In this document: one piece after another, positions 35,053-43,423 of the stretch
Position numbering within the stretch: the stretch's first letter is position 1
How the letters are laid out: each line of letters begins with the position of its first letter
Assembly: GCA_017502845.1 (NCBI GenBank)
Contig: JAFVUE010000009.1
Coordinates: forward strand, 1-64,000
Direction: 5' to 3'
Origin: Clostridia bacterium
Lineage (GTDB): Bacteria; Bacillota; Clostridia; UMGS1810
Length of the DNA: 64,000 nucleotides
Notes under the pieces: model-generated
The model's database searches: none
Told to the model about the DNA's origin: nothing
Seen by the model: the letters and a program-made list of their open reading frames with translations, nothing else
Program-made: the position numbers and the translations under genes

Positions 35053-35472
35053 TCAGTTAAGAGTCCGTAGTTTTTGACTGTATAGCATATCGTCTGTTTC
35101 GAACACACTCATTCCGCTGGTCAACCCGTAGAGAATAACGCTGTCCCGTTTGTCCCTGGAATCAAGTATCGCAAATTTCGATATCCTGAGCAGCAGTTGT
35201 GTTTCCTCCAGTGTAAGTCCCATCCCGAAAGACATAGTAATCATTATGTCTCTTGAGGGATTTCGTTCTCCTGCGAATATCTTATATACATATTCACCTG
35301 CACCTGAACCACTTGCTACGGCAGAAATTTTAATACCCTTTGCAGCGATAAGCTCGTTGAGATAGGTGTGGGGCGTTTTGTTTATAAATTTGTCGTTATG
35401 CTCTTTCAGAAATACCTCTATGTCTGTTGCATTTTTAAGTTCTTTCAGTAAATCCTCGGTAATTGAGTACAT
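35053..35472 (-). CDS. HTH (XRE-like) protein paired with a protein kinase
   Basis: 139 residues from the ATG at 35472 (GGAGG eight bases upstream). The middle ~70 residues look like a divergent Cro/C1-type domain: TYLNELIAAKGIKISAVA, YVYKIFAGERNPSRDIMITMSFGMGLTLEETQLLL, then RDKRDSVILYGLTSGMSV. Proteins of this kind are known in Clostridia next to Ser/Thr kinase genes, and here it is divergent from one with 70 bp between starts. It may be a substrate or regulator of that kinase; the role is inferred from position. Confidence 0.75.
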   Translation of the reverse strand: MYSITEDLLKELKNATDIEVFLKEHNDKFINKTPHTYLNELIAAKGIKISAVASGSGAGEYVYKIFAGERNPSRDIMITMSFGMGLTLEETQLLLRISKFAILDSRDKRDSVILYGLTSGMSVFETDDMLYSQKLRTLN

Positions 35473-35542
35473 TGACAAGTCCTCCGAATTTTAATATAAT
35501 CATAATATCATATTTCGACAAAATCTGCAAGGGGGTGTGGAT

Positions 35543-37048
35543 GTGGATATCGAAACCTTAAGTGAAATCAATGTGTTGAAAGAAACAGAAAGACAAAAGA
35601 TTTCCGTTGTGGTGGGTGCTGACGGTAAACGCTATTTAAGACGTGATATGCTGAACGAAAAGAGGGAAATATATAAAGCTCTTTCCGACGTGAATCACGT
35701 TGGTGTACCGAAGATATTTCATGTATCCCTCACAGACCGCACAACCGTTATAGAGGAGTATATTAACGGGATTCCCCTTTCGGAATATATTGAAAAAAAC
35801 AAGCTGGGAAAGGGTAAGCTTCGCTCACTTGCAATAAAGCTTATTTCAGCCGTTGAAGCAATACACGGAGAAAATATAATCCACAGAGATATAAAACCTC
35901 AGAATGTGCTCATTGACAGGGACGGAAATATTTACCTTGTTGATTATGACATTGCACGTATAGAGAGAAACGAACTGAAAAAGGATACAGATACCCTTGG
36001 CACATTTGGATATGCCCCTATAGAGCAGTTCGGAATTATGCCTACGAATAAGAAAACGGATATATATGCATTTGGCATGACTCTTAAAACACTTCTTGAC
36101 CGATTTGGCGTGAAAGGTAATCTTTACAGAATTGCAAAAAAATGCACACGGCTTGACCCTGACCAACGATACGAAAGTGCATCTGCAGTAAAGAGGGCAC
36201 TGCGATTCGGAAAGGTTAAGAATCTGCTGATTTCTGCTGTTCTTGTGCTTTGTTTGGCTGTGGGAGTGCTTATATATAATACTCTCAAGCAACCCACCCG
36301 GAATACGAATATCCCTAAAACAGAACTCTCATTACAGGATGAACCCCAAAATATTCCCGATGAAGTTATGGCGGATGAGATTCCCCAACCAGAAGAAGCC
36401 ACAACTGAAACGTTAACTTCTCCTGAAGAGGATTGGCGAAGATTCAGGGGCTTTGAAAAAGGCGATAGAGAGAATGGATATTACGAGCTACGGAATAACG
36501 GAGCGATATGCACATTTGCAACCGATTTTCCCTATGAACATATTATTTTTGCAGAGGATATGCGGAAGACGGGTACTATCATCCTTGGGAAAAATGAAAC
36601 ACCTGTGAAAGCAGATGTTTCTCTCAATAACGGCGTTCTTACTTTGTCTCTTGATGACGGAAAAGGTCATAGGTTTAATCATAAATTTTATTATCAGGGT
36701 AACCACCAATACACCGCCTATCAATCCTCCGATATGCGAAAAAATGCAGACCTTATGTGCTATGATTTTGACGGCAACGGATGTAACGAATTGCTTGTAG
36801 GTCTTAATGAATGTGCCCTTACTGTAAATGGAGGAGAACTCTATTCGTCTTTCAACTATTCTGTTGGCTGGTGCATTTGCTACGATGAGCAAAATGGCTT
36901 TACCCTGTGCCAGGGAGATATGTTTTCTGTGAATTCATCCTTTGCCATATATAGTAATAACGATGGCGTGGTAAATTCCCATTGGGTAACGGCAGATCAA
37001 CCCGTGGGTTATTATATGAAAGATAATATGATAATGCCATTATTCTGA
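35543..37048 (+). CDS. Transmembrane Ser/Thr protein kinase with an extracytoplasmic domain
   Basis: 501 residues from the GTG at 35543, chosen because AAGGGGG is seven bases upstream (a GTG two codons earlier would overlap it). The kinase domain covers ~20-222: catalytic loop HRDIKPQN at ~114-121, a metal motif DYD in place of DFG, GTFGYAPIEQ activation/P+1 segment and DIYAFGMTL. The glycine loop is reduced, and the VAxK lysine position reads YLRRD, so an Arg may replace it. One TM helix sits at ~228-248. It is followed by a Pro/Glu-rich stretch and a ~170-residue outside domain (FDGNGCNELLVGLNE resembles FG-GAP-like calcium motifs). No PASTA repeats. Unlike the housekeeping PrkC, it is an accessory membrane sensor kinase. 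Confidence 0.88.
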   Translation: MDIETLSEINVLKETERQKISVVVGADGKRYLRRDMLNEKREIYKALSDVNHVGVPKIFHVSLTDRTTVIEEYINGIPLSEYIEKNKLGKGKLRSLAIKLISAVEAIHGENIIHRDIKPQNVLIDRDGNIYLVDYDIARIERNELKKDTDTLGTFGYAPIEQFGIMPTNKKTDIYAFGMTLKTLLDRFGVKGNLYRIAKKCTRLDPDQRYESASAVKRALRFGKVKNLLISAVLVLCLAVGVLIYNTLKQPTRNTNIPKTELSLQDEPQNIPDEVMADEIPQPEEATTETLTSPEEDWRRFRGFEKGDRENGYYELRNNGAICTFATDFPYEHIIFAEDMRKTGTIILGKNETPVKADVSLNNGVLTLSLDDGKGHRFNHKFYYQGNHQYTAYQSSDMRKNADLMCYDFDGNGCNELLVGLNECALTVNGGELYSSFNYSVGWCICYDEQNGFTLCQGDMFSVNSSFAIYSNNDGVVNSHWVTADQPVGYYMKDNMIMPLF

Positions 37049-37067
37049 TTTTTTAGACAAAAAGTCC

Positions 37068-37117
37068 AAGACCTCATTAGTAATTAATCTATAATTACTA
37101 ATGAGGTCTTTTGCTTT
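37068..37117. terminator. Bidirectional terminator between the kinase and XRE genes
   Basis: An 18-bp perfect stem: 37068-37085 pairs with 37093-37110 (AAGACCTCATTAGTAATT and its complement), loop of 7 nt, then TTGCTTTT. It serves the converging kinase and XRE genes. Confidence 0.9.
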
Positions 37118-37425
37118 TAATCGTTTATATTGAGTAGCGTGTCTACGGCTTTTTGCATATCTTTTCGTGTACGGTATGCGTTGATAATACGAATTTCCTT
37201 TTCGGTAAACTCATCGGCAGATAAATGAATGTCGAGTAATTCGCTGGGGGATACCTCCAAGGTGTTGCAGATATCAGAAAGAATATCCACGTCGGGGCGG
37301 TGTGATCCCTGTTCCCAGTTTGACACACGTGTGTTTGATACGCCAATGAGTTTTGCAAACTCTCTTTGGGAGAGATTCTTTGCTTTGCGATACTTGGCGA
37401 TACGCCCACCGATTTCGTAATTCAT
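37117..37425 (-). CDS. XRE-family (Cro/C1) transcriptional regulator
   Basis: 102 residues from the ATG at 37425 with GAGGTG six bases upstream. HTH_3 domain at ~8-60: IAKYRKAKNLSQREFAKLIGVSNTRVSNWEQGSHRPDVDIL. The C-terminal ~40 residues are helical (TEKEIRIINAYRTRKDMQKAVDTLL) and probably dimerise. It is divergent from another small XRE gene, and the shared 150-bp intergenic region carries paired promoters and palindromes that it probably binds. It may control the zinc-ribbon/RCC1 operon. Confidence 0.9.
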   Translation of the reverse strand: MNYEIGGRIAKYRKAKNLSQREFAKLIGVSNTRVSNWEQGSHRPDVDILSDICNTLEVSPSELLDIHLSADEFTEKEIRIINAYRTRKDMQKAVDTLLNIND

Positions 37426-37445
37426 TTTAATCACCTCAATTAAAG

Positions 37446-37474
37446 ATTATATACAAAAATCTGCACAAAGTCAA
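37446..37474 (-). promoter_or_regulatory. Promoter of the leftward XRE gene
   Basis: On the minus strand: TTGACT (37474-37469), 17 nt, TATAAT (37451-37446). The first bases of the spacer, TTGTG, are the same as in the divergent rightward promoter. Confidence 0.8.
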
Positions 37475-37504
37475 CGAATAATACAGAATAACTGAATTAT
37501 CGGG

Positions 37505-37533
37505 TTGACTTTGTGGTTAATCTGTAATATAAT
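37505..37533 (+). promoter_or_regulatory. Promoter of the small XRE / zinc-ribbon operon
   Basis: TTGACT at 37505-37510, 17 nt, TATAAT at 37528-37533. It overlaps the left arm of a palindrome that covers its -10 box. Confidence 0.85.
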
Positions 37534-37555
37534 AAAAATATTACAGAAATTCTGT
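37521..37555 (+). promoter_or_regulatory. Palindromic operator over the -10 box
   Basis: TCTGTAATAT (37521-37530) is the exact inverse of ATATTACAGA (37538-37547). A second palindrome, ACAGAA-A-TTCTGT, overlaps it at 37543-37555. A further ACAGAA half-site lies at about 37483-37488. Repression by an XRE protein encoded on either side is likely. Confidence 0.6.
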
Positions 37556-37577
37556 ATTTTGAAGGAGCGGTGTCGCA

Positions 37578-37796
37578 ATGCTTGTGCATGAGAAAGTGCA
37601 TAGATACATACAGGAACAGGGGATAGATATCATGGAACTGTCGTCGGAGTGTGATATTCCGTATCAGGTGTTTGCCGATATGATGAACGGAAGACGAAAG
37701 ATGTACGCTGAAGATTTGCGTAATGTATGCCGTGCACTTGGGGTATCGCCCGAGTTATTTATAGAGTATAGAAAAGGAGGGTTTTCCGATGAATGA
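37578..37796 (+). CDS. Small XRE-type HTH protein
   Basis: 72 residues, ATG at 37578 after GAAGGAG. Almost the whole protein is an HTH: VHRYIQEQGIDIMELSSECDIPYQVFADMMNGRRKMYAEDLRNVCRAL split over residues ~6-53, followed by GVSPELFIEYRK. It heads the operon of small membrane proteins and overlaps the next gene by 8 nt. Probably an autoregulator acting at the palindromes upstream. Confidence 0.85.
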   Translation: MLVHEKVHRYIQEQGIDIMELSSECDIPYQVFADMMNGRRKMYAEDLRNVCRALGVSPELFIEYRKGGFSDE

Positions 37797-37941
37797 TAAA
37801 GAAACTTTGAAAGAACTGCTTCCCGATGAAAACACACCAAAGGTTAAGACGGCGAAAGCAATGCGATATGTGTGGTATGTGGTGGGGTTGATCAGTATTA
37901 TTGTCTATATTGTGCTCACCCTTGAAGAATGTATGATGTAA
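37789..37941 (+). CDS. 50-residue single-TM protein
   Basis: A short gene whose ATG at 37789 follows AAAGGAGGG by about eight bases and overlaps the end of the XRE gene. The product begins MNDKETLKELLPDENTP, has a Lys-rich stretch, then one hydrophobic helix at ~27-44 (YVWYVVGLISIIVYIVLTL) and a short tail ending CMM. No family is recognised. Position and a strong ribosome binding site support it as a real membrane miniprotein, perhaps a partner of the HTH protein or of the zinc-ribbon proteins that follow. Confidence 0.7.
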   Translation: MNDKETLKELLPDENTPKVKTAKAMRYVWYVVGLISIIVYIVLTLEECMM

Positions 37942-37958
37942 TCATGGAGGAAAATGTT

Positions 37959-38564
37959 ATGGCAAACTTTTGCAGTAATTGCGGAAATCCGCTTAACGGA
38001 AATAAATTCTGTACCGAATGTGGTCTTAAAGCAGAAACGAGAGCTGAAGTGAGAACACCTGTGCCTGTTCAGAATACTATCGATGAGGTTCAGTCGGATA
38101 CGGTTGAGAATACATATACAAATCCATCTGTTCCCATGAAACGTAAAAGCAAGAATTGGATAAAGTGGGTTGTGATATCAGGCGTTGCTACTGTTCTGGC
38201 GGTCGTTGTTTTTCTAATAATTGCTTCATCGAATTTCAAAATACGTTTTATGGAATATGCTGATAAAGAGGGCGTCAGAGTAGAAGAGCAGTATATTGAA
38301 ATAACTGCTACACAGGATCGTTTATATCCGGAAAAAGAAACACGATATGGTGATACGAAATATATTAGAGAAGTGGCAGAAAATCTTAATATCCCCGATA
38401 AAATTATAAATAATCTTTGGCGTGAACCACCGGGTCTTGGATATAATGAATATAATGTTCAGGAAACAGATGATGTGAGAATTCGTTCGAGACATTATTA
38501 TGATTTGAAACGTGGGTATATAGTCGAGGTAATATTTGAGCTAAAAGATAAAAGTGCAGATTGA
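37959..38564 (+). CDS. Zinc-ribbon single-TM protein
   Basis: 201 residues from the ATG at 37959 (GGAGG eight bases upstream). The N-terminal zinc ribbon is FCSNCGNPLNGNKFCTECG with four Cys at about residues 4-22. A flexible linker, a basic KRKSKNWIK stop and one TM helix (~70-90) follow, then an extracytoplasmic ~110-residue domain without a known family. This layout (cytosolic zinc ribbon, TM, outside domain) recurs in many Clostridia membrane proteins. It is part of a run of similar small genes; its function is unknown. Confidence 0.85.
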   Translation: MANFCSNCGNPLNGNKFCTECGLKAETRAEVRTPVPVQNTIDEVQSDTVENTYTNPSVPMKRKSKNWIKWVVISGVATVLAVVVFLIIASSNFKIRFMEYADKEGVRVEEQYIEITATQDRLYPEKETRYGDTKYIREVAENLNIPDKIINNLWREPPGLGYNEYNVQETDDVRIRSRHYYDLKRGYIVEVIFELKDKSAD

Positions 38565-38604
38565 TGTGAAATGAATATATAACATAATCACGGAGGGAAA
38601 TGCT

Positions 38605-39138
38605 ATGGCAAAATTTTGTGGTAATTGTGGAAATGCACTCAATGAAGGAACAAAATTCTGTGGCGAGTGCGGATTCAAGGTGGCGGAAAATAATGTTCAG
38701 GTTGCTCCTGCACCTGTGCAGACCGAATCCGTGGCTAAGGATATCCCTGCACCTTCACAGGAAACAGAAAAGGAATTTGTCCGCAAAGAAGTGCTTCGCA
38801 TAAAGTGTGTAGGTGCCACCACTTTTCAGGAGAGATTGCTTGTTATCTACACTGACCATATAGAATTCTGGAAAGGGGAGCAGTCATCCCTTTTGTTCAG
38901 CGAGACTTATGACAATATAGTAAGCGTAACGGGCTCTGACAGTAAGATTGCCTATAATAAATTTTTCATACATCTTAAAAACGGAGAAACATTTAAGTTT
39001 TCGCCGGATATCCGTTATGATCTGAAAGGCAAATATTATGTGAAGCCCATATTCAATACAGATATAAAGCAACTTACAAAAACACTTCCCGGATATATAA
39101 ATAAGCTTATTGCCGAGTATAAGAACATGAGAGATTGA
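38605..39138 (+). CDS. Zinc-ribbon protein with a PH-like domain
   Basis: 177 residues, ATG at 38605 after GGAGGG. The zinc ribbon FCGNCGNALNEGTKFCGECG is at residues 4-23, with a Pro/Gln linker to ~55. From there a beta-rich domain (LLVIYTDHIEFWKG, YDNIVSVTGSDSKIAYNKFFIHLKNGETFKF) with a C-terminal helix resembles a bacterial PH-like fold. No TM helix. Such proteins may act as membrane-associated adaptors. 40 bp after the previous gene. Confidence 0.8.
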   Translation: MAKFCGNCGNALNEGTKFCGECGFKVAENNVQVAPAPVQTESVAKDIPAPSQETEKEFVRKEVLRIKCVGATTFQERLLVIYTDHIEFWKGEQSSLLFSETYDNIVSVTGSDSKIAYNKFFIHLKNGETFKFSPDIRYDLKGKYYVKPIFNTDIKQLTKTLPGYINKLIAEYKNMRD

Positions 39139-39139
39139 T

Positions 39140-39652
39140 ATGAGAAAAACAAATTTTATAACAAAGATTATATGCCTTATTCTTGCAATGTTGCTTATGT
39201 CAGCAACATTTTGCGGATGTTCAGAAAAGGATACAAGCAGCAAGTTGCAAGGTTCACGTTTTGATAGCAATATCTCAATGGTAAAAAATGGTCATCCCGA
39301 ACTTATTCCCGATATAACTTATGAAGAGGCATATGATAATTTCTTTGCCAATCCGCAGTGGAGAGGATTTGAAGCGGATGACGGCTCGGAAGTTGTTGAG
39401 TTTAGCGGAGAATGTACATATGATGGTGAAGATGCAGAGGTGTATATTCAGTTTGTAATTGAGGACGAAGAAAGTTTTTCAATGTACTATGCCGAAATGA
39501 CGGTAGGCGATGAAACATTTGAAGTAGATGAACAAACTTTTATAGAGTTAGTATATACACCTTTTGAAACATATTCACAGGAAGTATTGGGTAAAGATTT
39601 AGACCGGGATGTGCAGGATGCTTTCGCTGAAATTTATGCTGCAATAGAATAA
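39140..39652 (+). CDS. Small lipoprotein of unknown function
   Basis: 170 residues, starting one base after the previous stop. The signal peptide ends in a lipobox-like ATFCGC with the modifiable Cys at about residue 29, so it is probably attached to the outer membrane leaflet. The mature part is acidic, with a pseudo-repeated layout (PQWRGFEADDGSEVVEFSG, YIQFVIEDEESFSMYYAEM). No known domain. It belongs to the zinc-ribbon operon. Confidence 0.8.
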   Translation: MRKTNFITKIICLILAMLLMSATFCGCSEKDTSSKLQGSRFDSNISMVKNGHPELIPDITYEEAYDNFFANPQWRGFEADDGSEVVEFSGECTYDGEDAEVYIQFVIEDEESFSMYYAEMTVGDETFEVDEQTFIELVYTPFETYSQEVLGKDLDRDVQDAFAEIYAAIE

Positions 39653-39687
39653 AAAAGTAGGTTCCTACGGGAAAAAGGAGAATTATT

Positions 39688-40845
39688 ATGGATAATAATG
39701 AGATTTTACATAACGAAAATCCTGATGTTTTGAATGAAATGGCAGAAGAAAATGCTTTGCCACATAAGCCAAAAAAGAAAAGATGGCTCATATGGACAGT
39801 CATAGTGGTTATTGTTGCAATTTTAGCAGGTTGTGCTGCGTTTTTCGTTCCGAAACTTTTGAAAAAGCCAAGTAATCACAAAACTCTTGCTACGGGAATG
39901 GATCATACGGTTGCGTTGCTTGATGACGGTACTGTTGTGGCAACAGGCAGAAATGAATACGGTCAGTGTAATGTTTCCGACTGGGAAGATATAATTTCGA
40001 TAGATGCCGCTTATTCCTATACCGTGGGACTTAAATCTGACGGAACTGTTGTTGTGGCAGGATTTATTGACGGAGATGTTTCAGGCTGGACGGATATAGT
40101 CGAAGTGTATGCTATGCCGCAAAGATTGATTGGTTTGAAATCCGACGGAACTGTTGCGATCACAAATGATACATATCCTGTATATGTTGAGCCGGGAAAA
40201 ACCGAAGAGAGAAAATACGGACTTGATTCCTGGACCAATATAGTTGATATTGCGTTTCATGACTTGGGAAAGGTCGTCATAGTCGGCTTAAAAGAAGATG
40301 GCACGGTAGTCGCTGCCGGAGAAAACACTTCCGGACAATGCGATGTTTCCGGATGGACGGATATTGTATCTGTAAGTACAGATGGTAGTCATACATTAGG
40401 TCTTAAAAAGAACGGAACTGTTGTTGCTACAGGAAACAATGAAGACGGTCAGTGTGATGTGGCTGACTGGGAAGATATTGTAAGCATAACTGCAGGTTAT
40501 GGAATGACAATAGGCGTTAAAAAAGACGGAACTGTCCTTATAGCGGGAGATACCTCATATGGACAGTATGATGTTGATGACTGGGAGAATGTAGTTGCCG
40601 TATACGGCGATTTTCTCAAAGCATATGCTTTGCAGTCTGACGGAACAGTTTTAACTCCTTATCCGGAAATGAAAGATTGGACGGATATAGTAAGCATTTG
40701 CGTTGAGGCAGACCGTATAATCGGATTGAAGAAAAATGGTACTTTGGTGTGCAACGAATTAATTGATGATTCAAACAAATACGGAGAGTGCGATATTGAT
40801 GAATGGAACGGTATCAGAATACCCGAAACAAAAACCATCAGATAA
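39688..40845 (+). CDS. Single-TM protein with RCC1-type repeats, copy 1
   Basis: 385 residues, ATG at 39688 after AAAAAGGAG. A short cytosolic N terminus, KPKKKR, one TM helix at ~30-51, then an outside region of about seven RCC1-like repeats of ~45 residues. Each repeat holds a variant of GLKSDGTVVAAG then GQCDVSGWTDIVSVS. The repeats should form a beta propeller for protein or ligand binding. It forms a paralogous pair with the next gene. In this operon it may work as an envelope sensor or adhesion scaffold; no enzyme motif is present. Confidence 0.87.
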   Translation: MDNNEILHNENPDVLNEMAEENALPHKPKKKRWLIWTVIVVIVAILAGCAAFFVPKLLKKPSNHKTLATGMDHTVALLDDGTVVATGRNEYGQCNVSDWEDIISIDAAYSYTVGLKSDGTVVVAGFIDGDVSGWTDIVEVYAMPQRLIGLKSDGTVAITNDTYPVYVEPGKTEERKYGLDSWTNIVDIAFHDLGKVVIVGLKEDGTVVAAGENTSGQCDVSGWTDIVSVSTDGSHTLGLKKNGTVVATGNNEDGQCDVADWEDIVSITAGYGMTIGVKKDGTVLIAGDTSYGQYDVDDWENVVAVYGDFLKAYALQSDGTVLTPYPEMKDWTDIVSICVEADRIIGLKKNGTLVCNELIDDSNKYGECDIDEWNGIRIPETKTIR

Positions 40846-40865
40846 ATATATGAGGGGGAAAAACT

Positions 40866-41987
40866 GTGTTTGGTAATGAGTTTGAAAATATGAACGAACA
40901 GAATATATACGAAAAAGCAGTTGAAATCAAGCCAAGGAAAAAGAAAGGCAAGAAGATTATAATAATAGTTGCAATTGTTCTTGTACTTGCAATACTTGCG
41001 GCAGCTGCTGCATTCGTTTTCTTTCGCAGTGCCGATGCAAATGATAATTACGTAACTCTCTCTGCCGGCTTGGAATGTACCTTGGGGGTATGCCCTGACG
41101 GAACCGTTGTTGCAGTAGGCAGAAATAATATGGGACAGTGTGATGTTGAGGACTGGAAAGATATTGTTTCTGTCGATGCCGGAAATTTTGGAACAATTGG
41201 AATGACTTCGTATGCAGTGGGACTTAAATCCGACGGAACTGTCGTTGTGGCAGGTCTTTCAGATGACGAAACTGTCGGACAGATTACCGATGATATAGAG
41301 GAATTCTGGGAGGACGAAGTCGGAAACTGGGAAGATATCGTTTCTGTTTCTGCGGATGAACTGATTCTTGGTGTCAAATCCGATGGAACCGTTGAGATGT
41401 GGTATCCATGGTTTATGTATAATGAAGATGATGACGCTGTAAAGGAATGGAATAAGATTAAAAAGTGGAAAGACATCGTTGAGGTTGATCAGGGACCTAA
41501 CTATGGTGCTTGTGTAGTTGGTCTTAAATCAAATGGTACTGTAGAAATAGCCGGACCACATACAGACGACGATTTCGATGTTGATGGCTGGAAGGACATT
41601 GTTGATATTTCTGTAGGATGTCCGGCAGGTTATTTTGCCAGTTCTCATATAGTTGGTTTGAAAAAAGACGGAACTGTGGTCGCTACAGGAGAAAATATTG
41701 ACGGCAGGTGTGATGTTTCTGACTGGACAGATATAATTGCTGTTGAGGCAGGAAGCAATTATACAGTAGGTCTTAAGAAAGACGGAACAGTTGTTTGCAC
41801 TATGGAAGTCGGAACACACAACTGGGAGAATATTGTTGCAATATCTGCAGGTACGAATCACCTGGTCGGATTGAAAGCCAACGGTCACGTGGAAACTGCA
41901 GGGAATAATGATGCAGGTCAGTGTTCAGCAGATGACTGGACTTACATAAAAACTCCCGGATTTTCTCTTAAAAATCTTTTCAGATGA
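40866..41987 (+). CDS. Single-TM protein with RCC1-type repeats, copy 2
   Basis: 373 residues from a GTG at 40866 with GAGGGGG upstream. A basic KPRKKKGKK segment precedes a TM helix at ~36-57. RCC1-like repeats follow with the same GLKSDGTVVVAG and GRCDVSDWTDIIAV wording as copy 1, but with longer acidic inserts (SDDETVGQITDD; FMYNEDDDAV). Starts 20 bp after copy 1 and is the last gene before the pheS T-box; no clear terminator lies between. Confidence 0.87.
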   Translation: MFGNEFENMNEQNIYEKAVEIKPRKKKGKKIIIIVAIVLVLAILAAAAAFVFFRSADANDNYVTLSAGLECTLGVCPDGTVVAVGRNNMGQCDVEDWKDIVSVDAGNFGTIGMTSYAVGLKSDGTVVVAGLSDDETVGQITDDIEEFWEDEVGNWEDIVSVSADELILGVKSDGTVEMWYPWFMYNEDDDAVKEWNKIKKWKDIVEVDQGPNYGACVVGLKSNGTVEIAGPHTDDDFDVDGWKDIVDISVGCPAGYFASSHIVGLKKDGTVVATGENIDGRCDVSDWTDIIAVEAGSNYTVGLKKDGTVVCTMEVGTHNWENIVAISAGTNHLVGLKANGHVETAGNNDAGQCSADDWTYIKTPGFSLKNLFR

Positions 41988-42004
41988 AATACACTATAAT
42001 CCCC

Positions 42005-42033
42005 TTGACAATTTGAGAAAATTAAGGTATCAT
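42005..42033 (+). promoter_or_regulatory. Promoter of the pheST leader
   Basis: TTGACA at 42005-42010, 17 nt, TATCAT at 42028-42033. A TATAAT-like string further downstream is too far from the -35 box. Confidence 0.75.
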
Positions 42034-42039
42034 ATATAA

Positions 42040-42299
42040 TTGCAGACGTAGAAGATGTGTAAGTAGTTTTTCGTCCACCTGCCAAAGAGAGAACGGTTGT
42101 CAGCGGCTGAGAGCAACCGGACAGAGCGAAAAATGAATTTCAGCATCGGAGTCTTTTGCGAAAGTCGTTTTTGATATAAGCAGGGTGTTAGTGCACACGC
42201 CAAAAGCATATTAAAGTGCAGAAATTTTTTCTGAATTCAGGGTGGTACCGCGGGTTATAATGCAGCTCGTCCCTATTTATGGGATCGGGCTGCTTTTTG
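42040..42299 (+). promoter_or_regulatory. T-box leader, phenylalanine-type, of pheST
   Basis: The T-box signature AGGGTGGTACCGCGGG is at 42239-42254. It is followed by an intrinsic terminator: GCAGCTCGTCCC (42262-42273) pairs imperfectly with GGGATCGGGCTGC (42281-42293), then TTTTT. The stem I region shows TTTTTCG/CGAAAAA pairing and an inner CGGTTG/CAACCG helix. The specifier candidate is TTC at 42139-42141 in GAATTTCAGC, a Phe codon, as expected upstream of pheS. Confidence 0.92.
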
Positions 42300-42351
42300 T
42301 TTTGCCGTTTCCCTGAGGCAATCGTATATAATTTAGAAAGGAATAGATATT

Positions 42352-43404
42352 ATGACTCCAAAAACACTTGAAGTTAAGCAGAATTTCCTTGCTTCTCTTG
42401 AGAAAGCCACCAATATGGAAGAACTTGAGCAGATCCGTGTTGAATACACAGGTAAAAAAGGTTATGTTACCGAACTGCTTAAGGACATGAAAAATCTCTC
42501 CAATGAGGAGAAGAAAACTTTCGGTCAGGAAGTTAATGTACTTAAAAATGAAGTAAACGACAAACTTGCCGAGAAGAGAGAGGAACTCCACCGCAAGGAA
42601 ATCGAGCTTGAAAACAGCCGTATGCCTGAGTTTGACATTTCAATCCCCGCAGACCTTAAACGTGGTTCATACCATCCTATCACATTGGTTCAGCGCCAGT
42701 GTGAAGAGGTATTCAAATCTATGGGATTCGTGGTAGAGGATTACAGCGAGATTGTTACTGACTATGAATGCTTTGAGGCACTCAATATCCCCAAGACACA
42801 CCCTGCAAGAGATATGCAGGATACTTACTATTTGAGTAACGGTCAGCTTCTCAAATCCCACACATCTGCGGCACAGAATGCTATCTATAAGAAATACAAA
42901 GATGCCCTTATCAATGAGGGTAAGGCAATCAAGGCAATCTTTCCCGGAAGATGCTTCCGTAACGAGGCAACAGATGCCTGTCATGAGAATACATTCTTCC
43001 AGATGGAGGGTATTATGGTAGATAAAAATATCTCCATATCAAACCTTATCTTCTTTATGAAGACAATGCTCTCCGAAGTGTTCAAGAAAGATATTAAAGT
43101 TCGTCTCCGTCCCGGTTTCTTCCCATTTGTGGAACCCGGTTTTGAGCTTGATATCAGTTGCCTTATCTGTGGCGGAGAGGGTTGCCCCTCATGTAAGCAC
43201 AGCGGTTGGCTTGAACTCTGCCCCTGCGGTATGATTCATCCCGAAGTGCTTAAAGCAGGTGGAATTGATCCTGAAGAATATACCGGTTTCGCATTCGGTC
43301 TCGGACTTACACGTCTTGCCATGATGAAATTCGGTGTTAAAGATATCCGTGATCTTAATGGCGGAAGCTTAAAGACACTTTCGCAGTTTACTGACGACAA
43401 ATAA
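42352..43404 (+). CDS. pheS: Phenylalanyl-tRNA synthetase alpha subunit
   Basis: 350 residues, ATG at 42352 after AAAGGA. It forms the (alpha-beta)2 enzyme with PheT and charges tRNA-Phe in the cytosol. N-terminal coiled coil at ~1-90. Class II motifs: HPARDMQDTYYL and SHTSAAQ (motif 1/2 region), FPGRCFRNEATDACHENTFFQMEG (motif 2), AFGLGLTRLAMM (motif 3). A Cys-rich insertion, CLICGGEGCPSC with CPC, near residues 269-292 could hold zinc; it also occurs in other Firmicute PheS proteins. Controlled by the T-box in front. Confidence 0.96.
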   Translation: MTPKTLEVKQNFLASLEKATNMEELEQIRVEYTGKKGYVTELLKDMKNLSNEEKKTFGQEVNVLKNEVNDKLAEKREELHRKEIELENSRMPEFDISIPADLKRGSYHPITLVQRQCEEVFKSMGFVVEDYSEIVTDYECFEALNIPKTHPARDMQDTYYLSNGQLLKSHTSAAQNAIYKKYKDALINEGKAIKAIFPGRCFRNEATDACHENTFFQMEGIMVDKNISISNLIFFMKTMLSEVFKKDIKVRLRPGFFPFVEPGFELDISCLICGGEGCPSCKHSGWLELCPCGMIHPEVLKAGGIDPEEYTGFAFGLGLTRLAMMKFGVKDIRDLNGGSLKTLSQFTDDK

Positions 43405-43423
43405 TTAAAGGAGGGCGAAAAAT

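Noticed and set aside
39900-41950. Regular DNA repeats resembling an array
   Set aside because: They are coding repeats of the RCC1 propellers; spacing and sequence vary, so not CRISPR.
42034-42040. TATAAT-like string as the -10 box of the pheST promoter
   Set aside because: It lies more than 20 nt from TTGACA; TATCAT at 42028 has the correct 17-nt spacing.
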